Assembly (NCBI RefSeq): GCF_001953985.1
Contig: NZ_MBEI01000040.1
Location: 1-50,523 of the forward strand
DNA length: 50,523 bases
Reading direction: 5' to 3'
Source: Mycobacterium colombiense
GTDB taxonomy: Bacteria; Actinomycetota; Actinomycetes; Mycobacteriales; Mycobacteriaceae
How positions within the stretch are numbered: position 1 is the first letter of the stretch; every line of letters starts with the position of its first letter. The notes under the pieces are model-generated. The model saw only the letters and a program-made list of their open reading frames with translations. It was not told the DNA's origin and did not search any database. Both the position numbers and the translations under genes were made by a program. Of the stretch, positions 1 to 7,992 are shown in pieces.

Positions 1-1
1 G

Positions 2-655
2 CCCGCGCCGATCCCACCCGCCGCGCCCGCGACGCTCTCGGCGCCGGCACGGGCCTGGTCGGCCACCGGGCACAACTCGCGGGTGGCCGGCGGCGGGTAC
101 TCCGGGCCGGACCCCGACGCGGCGACCGGTGCGGCCGCGGCGGCGCCTGGGTCGGCCGCGGCCGCGCCTGAAACCGTCAAGCGCGAGCGGCTGGTGTCTC
201 GCTGGCATCTGCTGCCGGCGGCGGCAATCATCATCACCGTCGCGGCCGTGCTGCTGGTGGGAACCGCCGTGGCGATCGGGCTGACCGCGCAGAACAAGTC
301 GGCGACCACGCCGACGTTGAGTACCACACCTGCGGTCCCACCAGTGGCGCCCAACAGCGCGACGGCCGAACCCGCCCCGCCGCCGCCGGACGTTCCGGTG
401 CCGTCAACCTCCGACACCACTCCGCCGGCCGAGACCGAGACGCCGATGACCACCACGCCCCGGGCGACTCCTCAGGCGGCTCCACCACCCGCGCCCGCCA
501 GTCCGGCGGCTCCGCGCAAAGTGGCGGCCCCGCCGATCCCACCCGTTCCGGGCGTCAATGAACCCATTCCCGGGCTCGACCGCGTCAACCAGATCATTCA
601 GGAGATCGAGGGCAACCTGGGCATCAGCGCCCTGGGGCCGATACCCGCTCACTGA
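2..655 (+). CDS. Pro/Thr-rich single-pass membrane protein, C-terminal part (5' truncated by window edge)
   Basis: The reading frame is open from the first bases of the window, so the true start lies upstream; a GTG at 83 is only an internal candidate. What remains has a Pro/Ala/Gly-rich stretch, one clear hydrophobic segment (roughly HLLPAAAIIITVAAVLLVG, encoded near 205-265), then a long Pro/Thr/Ala-rich tail ending with a short structured piece (VNEPIPGLDRVNQIIQEIE). This suggests a cytoplasmic N-terminal domain (not in the window), a membrane anchor and an extracytoplasmic flexible tail. Position next to the Rv2263-like SDR fits a homologue of the Pro-rich M. tuberculosis protein Rv2264c; this is inferred from synteny and composition, as the diagnostic N-terminal domain is absent. 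Function unknown. Confidence 0.7.
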   Translation, partial: PAPIPPAAPATLSAPARAWSATGHNSRVAGGGYSGPDPDAATGAAAAAPGSAAAAPETVKRERLVSRWHLLPAAAIIITVAAVLLVGTAVAIGLTAQNKSATTPTLSTTPAVPPVAPNSATAEPAPPPPDVPVPSTSDTTPPAETETPMTTTPRATPQAAPPPAPASPAAPRKVAAPPIPPVPGVNEPIPGLDRVNQIIQEIEGNLGISALGPIPAH

Positions 656-682
656 GTCCGACGTTCTCAATTCCGGTTCGGC

Positions 683-1249
683 TCAACCTTTTCCGCCCTT
701 TTTACTCTTTTCGCCTTTGTTCTCTTCCTTGGCGGCCTCTCTGAGGACCTCGTTGAGGGCCTTGTCCTTTTCGATCTGATCCTTCAAGGCCTGCTCGTGA
801 CGCTCGTCGTCATCGGCCTTCGACTCGTCATCGGACTTCGACTCGGCATCGGACTTCGACTCGGCATCGGACTTCGACTCGGCATCGGACTTCGACTCAG
901 CGTCGGACTTCGACTGGGCATCGGCTCCCTCGGGCTCTTCGTGCTTGGGATTGCCCTCATCGTCCAGCCACTCGTTGACCGCGGTGCCGGACACGCTGCC
1001 GCCGGTGCCGGGCAACACGATCGTCGGCTTGTCCTTGTAGGCCTCCATCATCTTGGCGGCCTCTTTTTTGTCGTCCTCGTCGGGCTCTGGCTTCTCGGTC
1101 AGCGGTTGCTCATCATCCCGACCACCGGTTTGATCAGCCTGTTGGGCTCGATCACTCGCCCGATCGTCCTTGGTCTCGTCCTTGGGCGCCTTATCGTCCT
1201 CGGCAGTCCTCTTGTCGTCCTCAGTCCCTTTATCGTCCTGCACGCTCAT
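683..1249 (-). CDS. Highly charged, repeat-containing hypothetical protein (188 aa)
   Basis: Not recognised as a named family. The protein is dominated by Asp, Glu, Lys and Ser. Residues 1-65 are acidic with several DDK steps. Residues about 66-105 form the only non-repetitive core (MMEAYKDKPTIVLPGTGG, then TAVNEWLDDEGNPK). After that come tandem SKSDAE hexapeptides, and the tail is Lys-rich and probably helical. There is no signal peptide or membrane segment, so a cytoplasmic, largely disordered protein is expected. The ATG at 1249 is preceded by AAGGGGG with a 7-base spacer, which supports both the start and real translation. It runs convergently toward the upstream membrane-protein gene. 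A second acidic Ser/Asp/Lys-rich protein lies at 12657-13022. Function unknown. Confidence 0.6.
   Translation of the reverse strand: MSVQDDKGTEDDKRTAEDDKAPKDETKDDRASDRAQQADQTGGRDDEQPLTEKPEPDEDDKKEAAKMMEAYKDKPTIVLPGTGGSVSGTAVNEWLDDEGNPKHEEPEGADAQSKSDAESKSDAESKSDAESKSDAESKSDDESKADDDERHEQALKDQIEKDKALNEVLREAAKEENKGEKSKKGGKG
813..920. repeat. 18-bp tandem repeat, about six copies, inside the acidic protein gene
   Basis: A unit TCGGACTTCGACTCGGCA (plus strand) repeats with an 18-base period at 831, 849 and 867, with near-copies at 813, 885 and 903. On the coding minus strand each unit gives a hexapeptide of the type SKSDAE. The period is a multiple of three, so copy-number changes keep the frame. 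Such a repeat is a likely variable-number locus between strains. Confidence 0.85.
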
Positions 1250-1323
1250 GCGTCTACCCCCTTGCGGTCGCAGGTTGACGGTTGCTAGGGGTTACCCGCT
1301 GCGCCGATGTGCCAAAACTCTCA

Positions 1324-2418
1324 TCAGCGCAGTGCGTCGCGCTTGACCAGCACGACCACGGCCTGCGGGATCCGCATCGGCTCGGGAGCGCTGGACAGGC
1401 GTTCGGCGAGCCCGCCCTCCAATCGCTCAACGAAGTTAGCCGCGCGCTCGTCGTGGATTCCACCGTCGAGCGCGGCCACCAGGGAGGGGAACAGCGCGAA
1501 ACGAGCGAAGGCCGCCCACTGCGCGCCGAAAGCCTCTGCGTCGTGGTCTAACTGGTAGCGAGCCCAGAACCGGTCCTCGGCGTTGAACATCTCGAGGTGC
1601 TCGATCATCAGGCCTTCGAACCGCCCCTTCGGCGCGAACGGGGCGCGAAAGTCCTTCTCGGCACGGGCGAAGGTGGGGATCGTCATGCGCCGCAACTCAT
1701 CTGGGTGCAGCAGGCCGTCGCGCCCCTGATCGTCCAGGGCCTCGACGATTGCGTCGAGCAGCGGGGCGAAGCCGGCCGAGTCATCCTCGTCGGCGGCCAG
1801 TGTCAACACCACCAGCCGGCCCTCGGGGGCCAACTCGCGGCCGCGGAAGGCGACGAAGTTGTGCCAGTCCAGGGCCGCCTGGTCGGCATAGGCCGAGTGC
1901 ACGGCATCGTCCTTGCTGCGCGAGACGTGCACGTGATCGTGCACCTCGCAGGGAGTTCGGCTCAGCCACTGCGTCGCCCACGACGTCCAGCCCAGGTTGA
2001 CCGTCTTGGACGGCACGATCTGGTCGTAAAACGAACGGCCGACCGCCGAGGTGAACGTCGCCGTGTCGGAGTGCAGGTAGCTCTCCGGGTCGTCGTGCAC
2101 CGTCTCGAACAGCGCAGCGAAGTCGTTGCCCGGTACATCGGTGTGCGCCACCAGGATTGCGTGATCGTGCCGGGTGCGGCGACGCAGCACTGCGATGGCC
2201 GCCGACAGCGGCTTCAGTGAATTGTGGCCGTTGGCCGCGCCGTAGTCGGCGATGACGATCGGCTGCGGAGCCCTGGGCAGCGTCACCTGTTCGGCGGCCC
2301 GCTCGAACGCCGCCGTCGCCTGCGCCAACCCGGCGGCGCGCAGACGCGACGCCTCGGTGTAGGTAGGCTCGGGCCGCACCACAATGCTCGATTCGGGCAT
2401 TTGGGGTTCAGGCCGCAT
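1324..2418 (-). CDS. SABATH-type SAM-dependent carboxyl methyltransferase
   Basis: This 364-aa protein has the layout of SABATH (salicylic acid/benzoic acid/theobromine) carboxyl methyltransferases. It has a SAM-binding stretch ADYGAANGHNS near residues 58-68, NDFAALFETV, then SFYDQIVPS and WTSWATQWLSRTP, which correspond to the family's NDFN-LF, SFY-LFP and SS-LHWLS blocks. The expected reaction is methyl-ester formation on a small carboxylic acid; the substrate cannot be read from sequence. The ATG at 2418 shares its A with the TGA of the upstream SDR (TGATG), so translation is probably coupled; an ATG at 2400 is an alternative. SABATH enzymes are best known from plants, and bacterial members are less studied. 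Family call fairly sure, substrate unknown. Confidence 0.75.
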   Translation of the reverse strand: MRPEPQMPESSIVVRPEPTYTEASRLRAAGLAQATAAFERAAEQVTLPRAPQPIVIADYGAANGHNSLKPLSAAIAVLRRRTRHDHAILVAHTDVPGNDFAALFETVHDDPESYLHSDTATFTSAVGRSFYDQIVPSKTVNLGWTSWATQWLSRTPCEVHDHVHVSRSKDDAVHSAYADQAALDWHNFVAFRGRELAPEGRLVVLTLAADEDDSAGFAPLLDAIVEALDDQGRDGLLHPDELRRMTIPTFARAEKDFRAPFAPKGRFEGLMIEHLEMFNAEDRFWARYQLDHDAEAFGAQWAAFARFALFPSLVAALDGGIHDERAANFVERLEGGLAERLSSAPEPMRIPQAVVVLVKRDALR

Positions 2419-3374
2419 CAGTTCGCCGTTGGAAAGCCCACGCCGGTGAGCTGCGCGGAGAGCTCCCACAGTCGCCGGCAGTCGTCCTCGTTGCGCGCGC
2501 GTTGGGGCACCTTCGCCAAAGCCACCCCGCCGCCGGCGGCCTCGAAGGGTCCGCGGGGTCCATAGAACGCGCCACCTTCGGCCTGCGGCGCGGCGGCCGC
2601 GTACAGCGCCGGCAGAATCCCCTCGTCGATCTCCTGCCACAGGAACGGCGTGAAACGCCAGGATGCCTTGTACAACCGCTCCATCAGCGCGGGCTTCTCG
2701 CGGCCGTGCGAAGGTCCGGCGATCTGCAGGTTGGTCTTGGTCAAGCCGGGGTGTGCGGCATTGGACACGATGCCCCAGCCGGCCGCGCGGCTGCGCCGGT
2801 CCAACTCGAGGGCGAACATCAACACCGCCAGCTTTGATTGGCCGTAGGCCGACATCGCGCTGTAGGACTTTTCGAATTGCGGGTCTTCGAAGTGGATCTT
2901 GCCGCTTTGACGCGCCGCCAGGCTGCTCAGCGAAACCACCCGCGCACCCTTGGCGGCCCGCAGCAGCGGCAGCAGGCGGGCGGTGAGCGCGAAGTGTCCG
3001 AGATGATTACTGCCGAACTGCAATTCAAATCCGTCGGCGGTGCTGGCGCGTTCCGGCGGCGTCATGACGCCGGCGTTATTGATCAGGATGTCGAGCGGGC
3101 GGCCCTCGGTGTTGAGTTCCTCACCCAGCGCGGCGACGGATTCGAGCGACGACAGGTCGAGGGATTTGATGGTCAGCTTGGCCCCGGGAACCGTGGAGCG
3201 GATTTCGTCGATCGCCGCCTCACCCTTGGCGCGGTTGCGGATGGCCATGACGACATCGGCGCCCGCGGCCGAAAGTCGCCGAGTCAGCCCGAACCCCAGA
3301 CCGCTGTTCGCGCCGGTGACGACCGCCCGTTTTCCAGACAGATCGGGCACGGTGGCCACCAGGTTGCTAGCCAT
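2418..3374 (-). CDS. Short-chain dehydrogenase/reductase (Rv2263-like)
   Basis: A 318-aa SDR of the retinol dehydrogenase/WW-oxidoreductase type. It has the NAD(P)-binding TGANSGLG motif near the N-terminus, NNAGVM, a catalytic Ser in VVSLSSLAA, and the YGQSK active-site Tyr/Lys. The substrate is unknown; relatives act on lipophilic alcohols or ketones. The ATG at 3374 is chosen because AGGAG sits 8 bases upstream; the GTG at 3383 would lie directly against that Shine-Dalgarno sequence. It is the first gene of a two-gene operon with the SABATH-type methyltransferase, which suggests the two act on related intermediates (inference). The 144 bases upstream to the metallo-hydrolase stop should hold the promoter; no clear -35/-10 was found there. 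Confidence 0.85.
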   Translation of the reverse strand: MASNLVATVPDLSGKRAVVTGANSGLGFGLTRRLSAAGADVVMAIRNRAKGEAAIDEIRSTVPGAKLTIKSLDLSSLESVAALGEELNTEGRPLDILINNAGVMTPPERASTADGFELQFGSNHLGHFALTARLLPLLRAAKGARVVSLSSLAARQSGKIHFEDPQFEKSYSAMSAYGQSKLAVLMFALELDRRSRAAGWGIVSNAAHPGLTKTNLQIAGPSHGREKPALMERLYKASWRFTPFLWQEIDEGILPALYAAAAPQAEGGAFYGPRGPFEAAGGGVALAKVPQRARNEDDCRRLWELSAQLTGVGFPTAN

Positions 3375-3518
3375 GCGTATCACTCCTTACCGCCGGTACA
3401 GTCCGGGTCCCAGTGTGCGCTTTTGGTCGCGGTCAGTGAACCCGGGCGGCAGTCTTCGCTGGCATCGTCCGCCTTGGGGCACCCGAGTTCCTCGACGGCG
3501 CTGCGGGATTCCGGCTAC

Positions 3519-4142
3519 CTAGCGTCCGCGGGCCACCCACTCCTCGTAGTGCACGATCTCGTCGCCGATCGTGGTGCTGTCGCCGTGTCCGGTGTGCACG
3601 ACGGTGTCGCCGGGCAACGTGCCGAGCCGACCGGAAATCGACTGCAGGATGGTGGGGAAGTCCGAATACGAGCGCCCGGTCGCGCCCGGGCCGCCGGAGA
3701 ACAGGGTGTCCCCGCTAAACACCACGCCTAGCTCCGGGGCGTACCAGCACACCGATCCGGGGGAGTGGCCCGGCGTGTGCAGCGCCAGCAGCTCGGTGCC
3801 GGCGACGTCGAGCGTGTCACCGTCGGCGATCGTGCGGAAGTCCTTGTCCGGGTGAGTCATTCGCCACAGCACGTCATCGCCGGGATGCAGCAGCACCGGG
3901 GCGTCCAGCGCCGCGCCCAGTTCGGGTGCGACGGTGACGTGGTCGTTGTGGCCGTGGGTGCACACCACCGCGACCACATTGCGCTTACCCACCGCCTGCA
4001 GGATCGGCTCGGCGGAATGCGCGGCGTCGAACACCACCACGTCGGAATCGTCGCCGACGATCCAGATGTTGTTGTCGACTTCCCAACTGCCACCGTCGAG
4101 TTCGAAGGTGCCGTGGGTGACGATTTTGTCGATGGTGGCCAT
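3519..4142 (-). CDS. Metallo-beta-lactamase-fold hydrolase (Rv2260-like)
   Basis: A 207-aa MBL-fold protein of the glyoxalase II-like group. It has the metal-binding THGHNDH motif (HxHxDH) near residue 66, a second metal His in LHTPGHSPGS, the bridging Asp in VVFSGDTLF, and a final VHTGHGD. The start ATG at 4142 shares its A with the TAA stop of mscR (TAATG), so the two genes are translationally coupled. Pairing with a formaldehyde/S-nitrosomycothiol reductase suggests it hydrolyses a thioester made in the same pathway, such as S-formylmycothiol. That is an inference from context; sequence alone shows only an MBL hydrolase. Confidence 0.85.
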   Translation of the reverse strand: MATIDKIVTHGTFELDGGSWEVDNNIWIVGDDSDVVVFDAAHSAEPILQAVGKRNVVAVVCTHGHNDHVTVAPELGAALDAPVLLHPGDDVLWRMTHPDKDFRTIADGDTLDVAGTELLALHTPGHSPGSVCWYAPELGVVFSGDTLFSGGPGATGRSYSDFPTILQSISGRLGTLPGDTVVHTGHGDSTTIGDEIVHYEEWVARGR

Positions 4143-5227
4143 TACAGGATCACCACCGAGCGCAGCACCTCGCCGCCGTGCATCCGGTGGAACGCCTCTT
4201 CCACGTCGCCGAGCGCGATGCGCTCGGAGACGAACTGCTCGAGCGGCAGCCGGCCCTGCAGATACAGGTCGATCAAGGTGGGGAAGTCGCGTTCGGGCAG
4301 GCAGTCGCCGTACCACGACGACTTCAACGAACCGCCGTGGCTGAAGAAGTCCACCAGCGGCATGTCCAGTCGCATGTCGGGGGTCGGAACACCAACCAGC
4401 ACAACGGTTCCGGCGAGGTCACGGGCGTAGAAGGCCTGCTTCCAGGTTTCCGGCCGGCCCACCGCGTCGATCACCACGTTGGCGCCGAACCCGTCGGTGA
4501 GGTCGGCAATGGTCTTGACCACGTCGAGTTCGCGGGCGTTGACGGTGTGTGTGGCGCCGAACTTGCGGGCCCAGTCCAGCTTGGTGTTGTCGGTGTCGAC
4601 GGCGATGATCCGACGCGCGCCCACCAGCGCCGCGCCGGCGATCGCGGCGTCGCCCACGCCGCCGCAACCGATGACCGCGACGGTGTCGTCGCGGGTGACC
4701 GCGCCGGTGTTGATCGCCGCGCCCAGCCCGGCCATCACCCCGCAGCCCAGCAGGCCCGCGACCGCGGGGTCGGCATCGGGATTGACCTTGGTGCACTGGC
4801 CGGCGGCCACCAGCGTCTTGTCGGCGAACGCGCCGATGCCCAGCGCGGGCGTGAGTTCGGTGCCGTCGGTCAGCGTCATCTTCTGTGTGGCATTGAAGGT
4901 GTCGAAGCACAGGTGCGGCCTGCCGCGCTTGCAGGCCCGGCACTGCCCGCACACCGCACGCCAGTTCAGGATGACGAAGTCGCCCGGAGCGACGGCGGTC
5001 ACGTCCGGGCCGACGGCCTCGACCCGCCCGGCGGCCTCGTGGCCGAGCAGGAAGGGATACTCGTCGTTGATGCCGCCTTCGCGGTAGGTCAGGTCGGTGT
5101 GGCACACCCCGCAGGCGATGACGTCGACCAGAGCCTCCCCGGGCCCGGGATCCGGGACGACGATGTCCACCAGTTCAACGGGTTCGCCCTTCTTGCGTGA
5201 AATCACGCCGCGCACTGTCTGACTCAT
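4142..5227 (-). CDS. mscR: S-nitrosomycothiol reductase / mycothiol-dependent formaldehyde dehydrogenase
   Basis: A 361-aa zinc-dependent class III-type alcohol dehydrogenase, the length of M. tuberculosis MscR (Rv2259). Catalytic zinc ligands are visible in CGVCHTD and [12 protein letters not shown]. The four structural-zinc cysteines are in [15 protein letters not shown], and the NAD-binding turn is [10 protein letters not shown]. The family oxidises S-hydroxymethyl-mycothiol (formaldehyde detoxification) and reduces S-nitrosomycothiol using NADH. The start at ATG 5227 gives [18 protein letters not shown]; upstream in-frame codons run into the divergent gene's promoter. It is cotranscribed with the MBL hydrolase and divergent from the methyltransferase at 5331, with a 103-base shared control region. 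Confidence 0.92.
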   Translation of the reverse strand: MSQTVRGVISRKKGEPVELVDIVVPDPGPGEALVDVIACGVCHTDLTYREGGINDEYPFLLGHEAAGRVEAVGPDVTAVAPGDFVILNWRAVCGQCRACKRGRPHLCFDTFNATQKMTLTDGTELTPALGIGAFADKTLVAAGQCTKVNPDADPAVAGLLGCGVMAGLGAAINTGAVTRDDTVAVIGCGGVGDAAIAGAALVGARRIIAVDTDNTKLDWARKFGATHTVNARELDVVKTIADLTDGFGANVVIDAVGRPETWKQAFYARDLAGTVVLVGVPTPDMRLDMPLVDFFSHGGSLKSSWYGDCLPERDFPTLIDLYLQGRLPLEQFVSERIALGDVEEAFHRMHGGEVLRSVVIL

Positions 5228-5330
5228 GGGCTCCAACCTACTGACCGCCGCCATACATCTCGCGGCGGGTTGTCCACCCATCCGCGCTGGGCAACCATCC
5301 GGTCATCAACCGGGTGTAGCGTCCCTGGGC

Positions 5331-6389
5331 GTGACGGCTTTGGAGACCACCGAAGAGTTCACCGAACGAATCACCGCGGCCATCGACGGCGCCAGCCTGA
5401 CGCTGTTGCTCAGCATCGGGCATCAGACCGGGCTGCTGGACACGATGGCCGGACAGGCACCGGCCACCAGCCAGCAGATCGCCGAGGCGGCCGGGCTCAA
5501 CGAACGCTACGTCCGGGAGTGGCTGGCCGGCATGACCACCGGACGCGTCGTCGACTACGACCCCGGCACCGGGACCTACTCGTTGCCCGCGCAGCGCGCC
5601 AAGGTGCTGACGCGTGAGGCCGGGCCGGACAACTTGGCCCTGGTGACCCTGCTCGTTCCGGTGCTCGCCGAGGTCGAACAGAAGATCATCGGGTGCTTCC
5701 GCGCCGGGGGCGGGCTGCCGTACAGCGAGTTTCCCCGCTTCCACGCGTTGATGGCCGAGCAGAGCGGCGTCGTGTACGACACCGCGTTGGTCGACGTGGT
5801 GTTGCCGTTAGTGGACGGCCTCGTGGAGCGGCTGCGGTCCGGAGCCGACGTGGCGGATTTCGGCTGCGGCAGCGGACACGCCATCAACGTGATGGCACAA
5901 GCGTTTCCGGCCAGCCGCTTCACCGGCATCGACTTTTCCGAGCAGGCCATCGCCACCGGAATCGCGGAAGCCGCCGAGCGGGGCCTGTCCAATGCCGCCT
6001 TCGAAAGCCACAATCTCGCTGATTTGGACAAGGCAGACGCCTACGACGTCATCACCGTCTTCGACGCCATCCACGATCAAGCGCAGCCGGCGCGAGTCCT
6101 GGAGAACATCTATCGCGCGCTGCGCCCCGGCGGTGTGCTGCTGATGGCCGACATCAAGGCGTCGAGCCGGCTCGAGGAGAACGTCGGCGTCCCGATGAGC
6201 ACCTACCTCTACACGACGTCGCTGATGCACTGCATGACGGTGTCGCTGGCGCTGGACGGCGCCGGGCTGGGCACCGCCTGGGGGACGCAACTGGCGGTCT
6301 CGATGCTGGGCGATGCCGGGTTCGGCGACGTGAGCGTGGCCGAGATCGAGTCGGACCCGATCAACAACTACTACATCGCCCGGAAGTGA
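5331..6389 (+). CDS. SAM-dependent methyltransferase with winged-helix N-domain (Rv2258c-like)
   Basis: A 352-aa protein. The N-terminal ~90 residues form a winged helix typical of O-methyltransferases ([14 protein letters not shown], then [15 protein letters not shown]). The SAM-binding motif [14 protein letters not shown] and the acidic [11 protein letters not shown] follow in the middle. Length and layout match M. tuberculosis Rv2258c. The substrate is unknown. The GTG at 5331 begins [10 protein letters not shown]; further in-frame upstream sequence would overlap the divergent mscR start. The stop TGA overlaps the ATG of the next gene (TGATG), so the two are coupled. Confidence 0.85.
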   Translation: MTALETTEEFTERITAAIDGASLTLLLSIGHQTGLLDTMAGQAPATSQQIAEAAGLNERYVREWLAGMTTGRVVDYDPGTGTYSLPAQRAKVLTREAGPDNLALVTLLVPVLAEVEQKIIGCFRAGGGLPYSEFPRFHALMAEQSGVVYDTALVDVVLPLVDGLVERLRSGADVADFGCGSGHAINVMAQAFPASRFTGIDFSEQAIATGIAEAAERGLSNAAFESHNLADLDKADAYDVITVFDAIHDQAQPARVLENIYRALRPGGVLLMADIKASSRLEENVGVPMSTYLYTTSLMHCMTVSLALDGAGLGTAWGTQLAVSMLGDAGFGDVSVAEIESDPINNYYIARK

Positions 6390-7207
6390 TGGCGGCCCTC
6401 GACGCCCTGAACGACTGGCCGGTCGGGGCCGCCGCCGCAGCGGTCGTTGGTCCGGGAGGCGTGCTCGCCAGCCACGGCGACACCGAGCGGGTGTTCGAGT
6501 TGGCATCGGTGACCAAGCCGCTGGCGGCCCGGGCCGTGCAGGTCGCCATCGAGGAAGGCGCGGTCGAGCTGGACGCGCCAGCCGGCCCGCCCGGCGCCAC
6601 CGTCCGCCACCTGCTGGCCCACACCTCGGGTCTGTCGATGCACAACGACCAGGTGCTGGCCGCGCCCGGCGCCCGGCGGATCTACTCGAACCAGGGCTTC
6701 ACCGTGCTGGGCCAGACCGTGGAGCAAGAGACCGGCATCGAGTTTGCGCGCTACCTGACCGAGGCGGTGTGCGAGCCGCTGGGCATGGCGGCGACCCAGC
6801 TGCACGGCGGCGCGGTGGCCGCCGGCTTCGGGGCCAGGTCGACGGTGGCCGACCTGGCGGCGTTCGCCGGGGACCTGCTGCGCCCGGCCACGGTCTCGCA
6901 GGGCCTGCACGCCGAGGCGACGACGGTGCAGTTTCCCGGTCTGGACGGCGTTCTGCCCGGTTACGGGGTGCAGCGGCCCAACGATTGGGGGCTCGGTTTC
7001 GAGCTCCGGGACACCAAATCGCCGCACTGGACGGGCGCGCAGAATTCCGCGCGGACGTTCGGCCATTTCGGCCAAGCAGGCGGTTTCATCTGGGCAGATC
7101 CCGAAAACGACCTGGCGCTGGTGGTCCTCACGGACCGGGATTTCGGGGAGTGGGCGCTGCGGCCGTGGCCGGCGATTTCGGACGCCGTGATAGCCGATTA
7201 CAGCTAG
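6389..7207 (+). CDS. Serine beta-lactamase-like / penicillin-binding-fold protein (Rv2257c-like)
   Basis: A 272-aa protein of the class C beta-lactamase/esterase superfamily. It has the SxxK nucleophile as SVTK (in ELASVTKP), the second motif YSN (YSNQGFTV), and a terminal HFGQAGG standing in for KTG. There is no convincing signal peptide, so it is probably cytoplasmic, which argues against a resistance enzyme and for an esterase or peptidase role. ATG 6389 overlaps the upstream stop; a GTG at 6386 is an alternative adding one residue. Function beyond the fold is not known to me. Confidence 0.82.
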   Translation: MAALDALNDWPVGAAAAAVVGPGGVLASHGDTERVFELASVTKPLAARAVQVAIEEGAVELDAPAGPPGATVRHLLAHTSGLSMHNDQVLAAPGARRIYSNQGFTVLGQTVEQETGIEFARYLTEAVCEPLGMAATQLHGGAVAAGFGARSTVADLAAFAGDLLRPATVSQGLHAEATTVQFPGLDGVLPGYGVQRPNDWGLGFELRDTKSPHWTGAQNSARTFGHFGQAGGFIWADPENDLALVVLTDRDFGEWALRPWPAISDAVIADYS

Positions 7208-7359
7208 TGGGAAATGCACACTAGCGCAACAGGGGTATCACAAGGCACAATAGACACGCACGACACACAAAAAATCGAAGATTTCAAGCAAGCTGCCCTG
7301 TTTGTCGGGTCCGCAGGTCGTTGGGGAAGACGTCCCTCGTGGAACCGAAGGAGCAGGAA

Positions 7360-7872
7360 ATGCGAGCGTCGAATCAATTCGCCGACGTGACGACCGGCGT
7401 GGTGTACGTGCACGCGTCGCCCGCGGCGGTTTGCCCGCATGTCGAGTGGGCGTTGTCGTCGTCCCTGGGTGCCAAGGCGAATCTGAACTGGACGCCCCAG
7501 CCGGCGATGCCCGGACAGCTGCGCGCGGTCACCAATTGGGTCGGACCGGTGGGCACCGGCGCCAAACTGGCCAACGCGCTGCGGTCCTGGTCCGTGCTGC
7601 GGTTCGAGGTCACCGAGGACCCCAGCCCCGGCGTCGACGGCCACCGGTTCAGCCACACCCCGCAGCTCGGCTTGTGGAGCGGGGCGATGAGCGCCAACGG
7701 CGACATCATGGTCGGGGAGATGCGGCTGCGGGCGATGATGGCCCAGGGCGCCGACACCCTGGCCGCGGAGTTGGACTCGGTGCTCGGCACCGCCTGGGAC
7801 GAGGCGCTCGAGGCCTACCGCGACGGCGGCGACGTCGGCGAGGTGACCTGGCTCAGCCGGGGCGTCGGTTAG
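7360..7872 (+). CDS. Conserved actinobacterial protein, DUF3145-like (Rv2256c-like)
   Basis: A 170-aa soluble protein beginning MRASNQFADVTTGVVYVHASP, with conserved-looking blocks CPHVEWALSS, RFEVTEDPSPGVDG and HTPQLGLWSGAMS. I associate this pattern with the DUF3145 family and M. tuberculosis Rv2256c; no biochemical role is known to me. ATG 7360 is chosen because GGAG lies 7 bases upstream; an in-frame TTG at 7321 is a weaker option. The 152 bases between the beta-lactamase-like gene and this start are AT-rich around 7230-7290, plausible promoter DNA with no box I can defend. Confidence 0.8.
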   Translation: MRASNQFADVTTGVVYVHASPAAVCPHVEWALSSSLGAKANLNWTPQPAMPGQLRAVTNWVGPVGTGAKLANALRSWSVLRFEVTEDPSPGVDGHRFSHTPQLGLWSGAMSANGDIMVGEMRLRAMMAQGADTLAAELDSVLGTAWDEALEAYRDGGDVGEVTWLSRGVG

Positions 7873-7928
7873 TCGATCGGCTTGCGGCGGGTTCCCGCCG
7901 CGTCTCTGGAGGCAATGAGCGACTCTCA

Positions 7929-7956
7929 AACGCGCTAGCGGATCCGCTAGCGCGTT
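7929..7956. terminator. Perfect 28-bp palindrome between convergent genes
   Basis: AACGCGCTAGCGGA is followed immediately by its exact reverse complement, giving 14-bp arms with no loop. It lies 57 bases after the DUF3145-like gene and 36 before the end of the convergent lipid kinase gene, as expected for a bidirectional terminator. There is no clear U-tract, common for mycobacterial terminators. A palindromic protein-binding site is the alternative. Confidence 0.6.
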
Positions 7957-7971
7957 CGAGCACGCGGTAAT

Positions 7972-7992
7972 GGTCCCTGGAGACCAGGGACC
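7972..7992 (-). terminator. Second hairpin touching the lipid kinase stop codon
   Basis: GGTCCCTGG, a 3-base loop AGA, then CCAGGGACC: a perfect 9-bp stem whose right edge enters the kinase stop codon. Together with the palindrome at 7929 it forms a two-hairpin block between convergent transcripts. Confidence 0.55.

Noticed and set aside
813..920. Possible CRISPR array from the repeating units
   Set aside because: The units are contiguous 18-mers with no spacers and lie inside a coding frame.
797..1288. Plus-strand frame with hydrophobic GLRLGI repeats that looks like a membrane protein
   Set aside because: It is the antisense of the 18-bp repeat region; the minus-strand frame has a good ribosome-binding site and a coherent acidic protein.
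4178..5200. 340-codon plus-strand frame
   Set aside because: Antisense shadow of mscR, with no start signal or motif.
6389..7207. Antibiotic-resistance beta-lactamase
   Set aside because: The protein has beta-lactamase-fold motifs but no signal peptide, and its syntenic homologue is a conserved core gene; an esterase/peptidase-like role is more likely.
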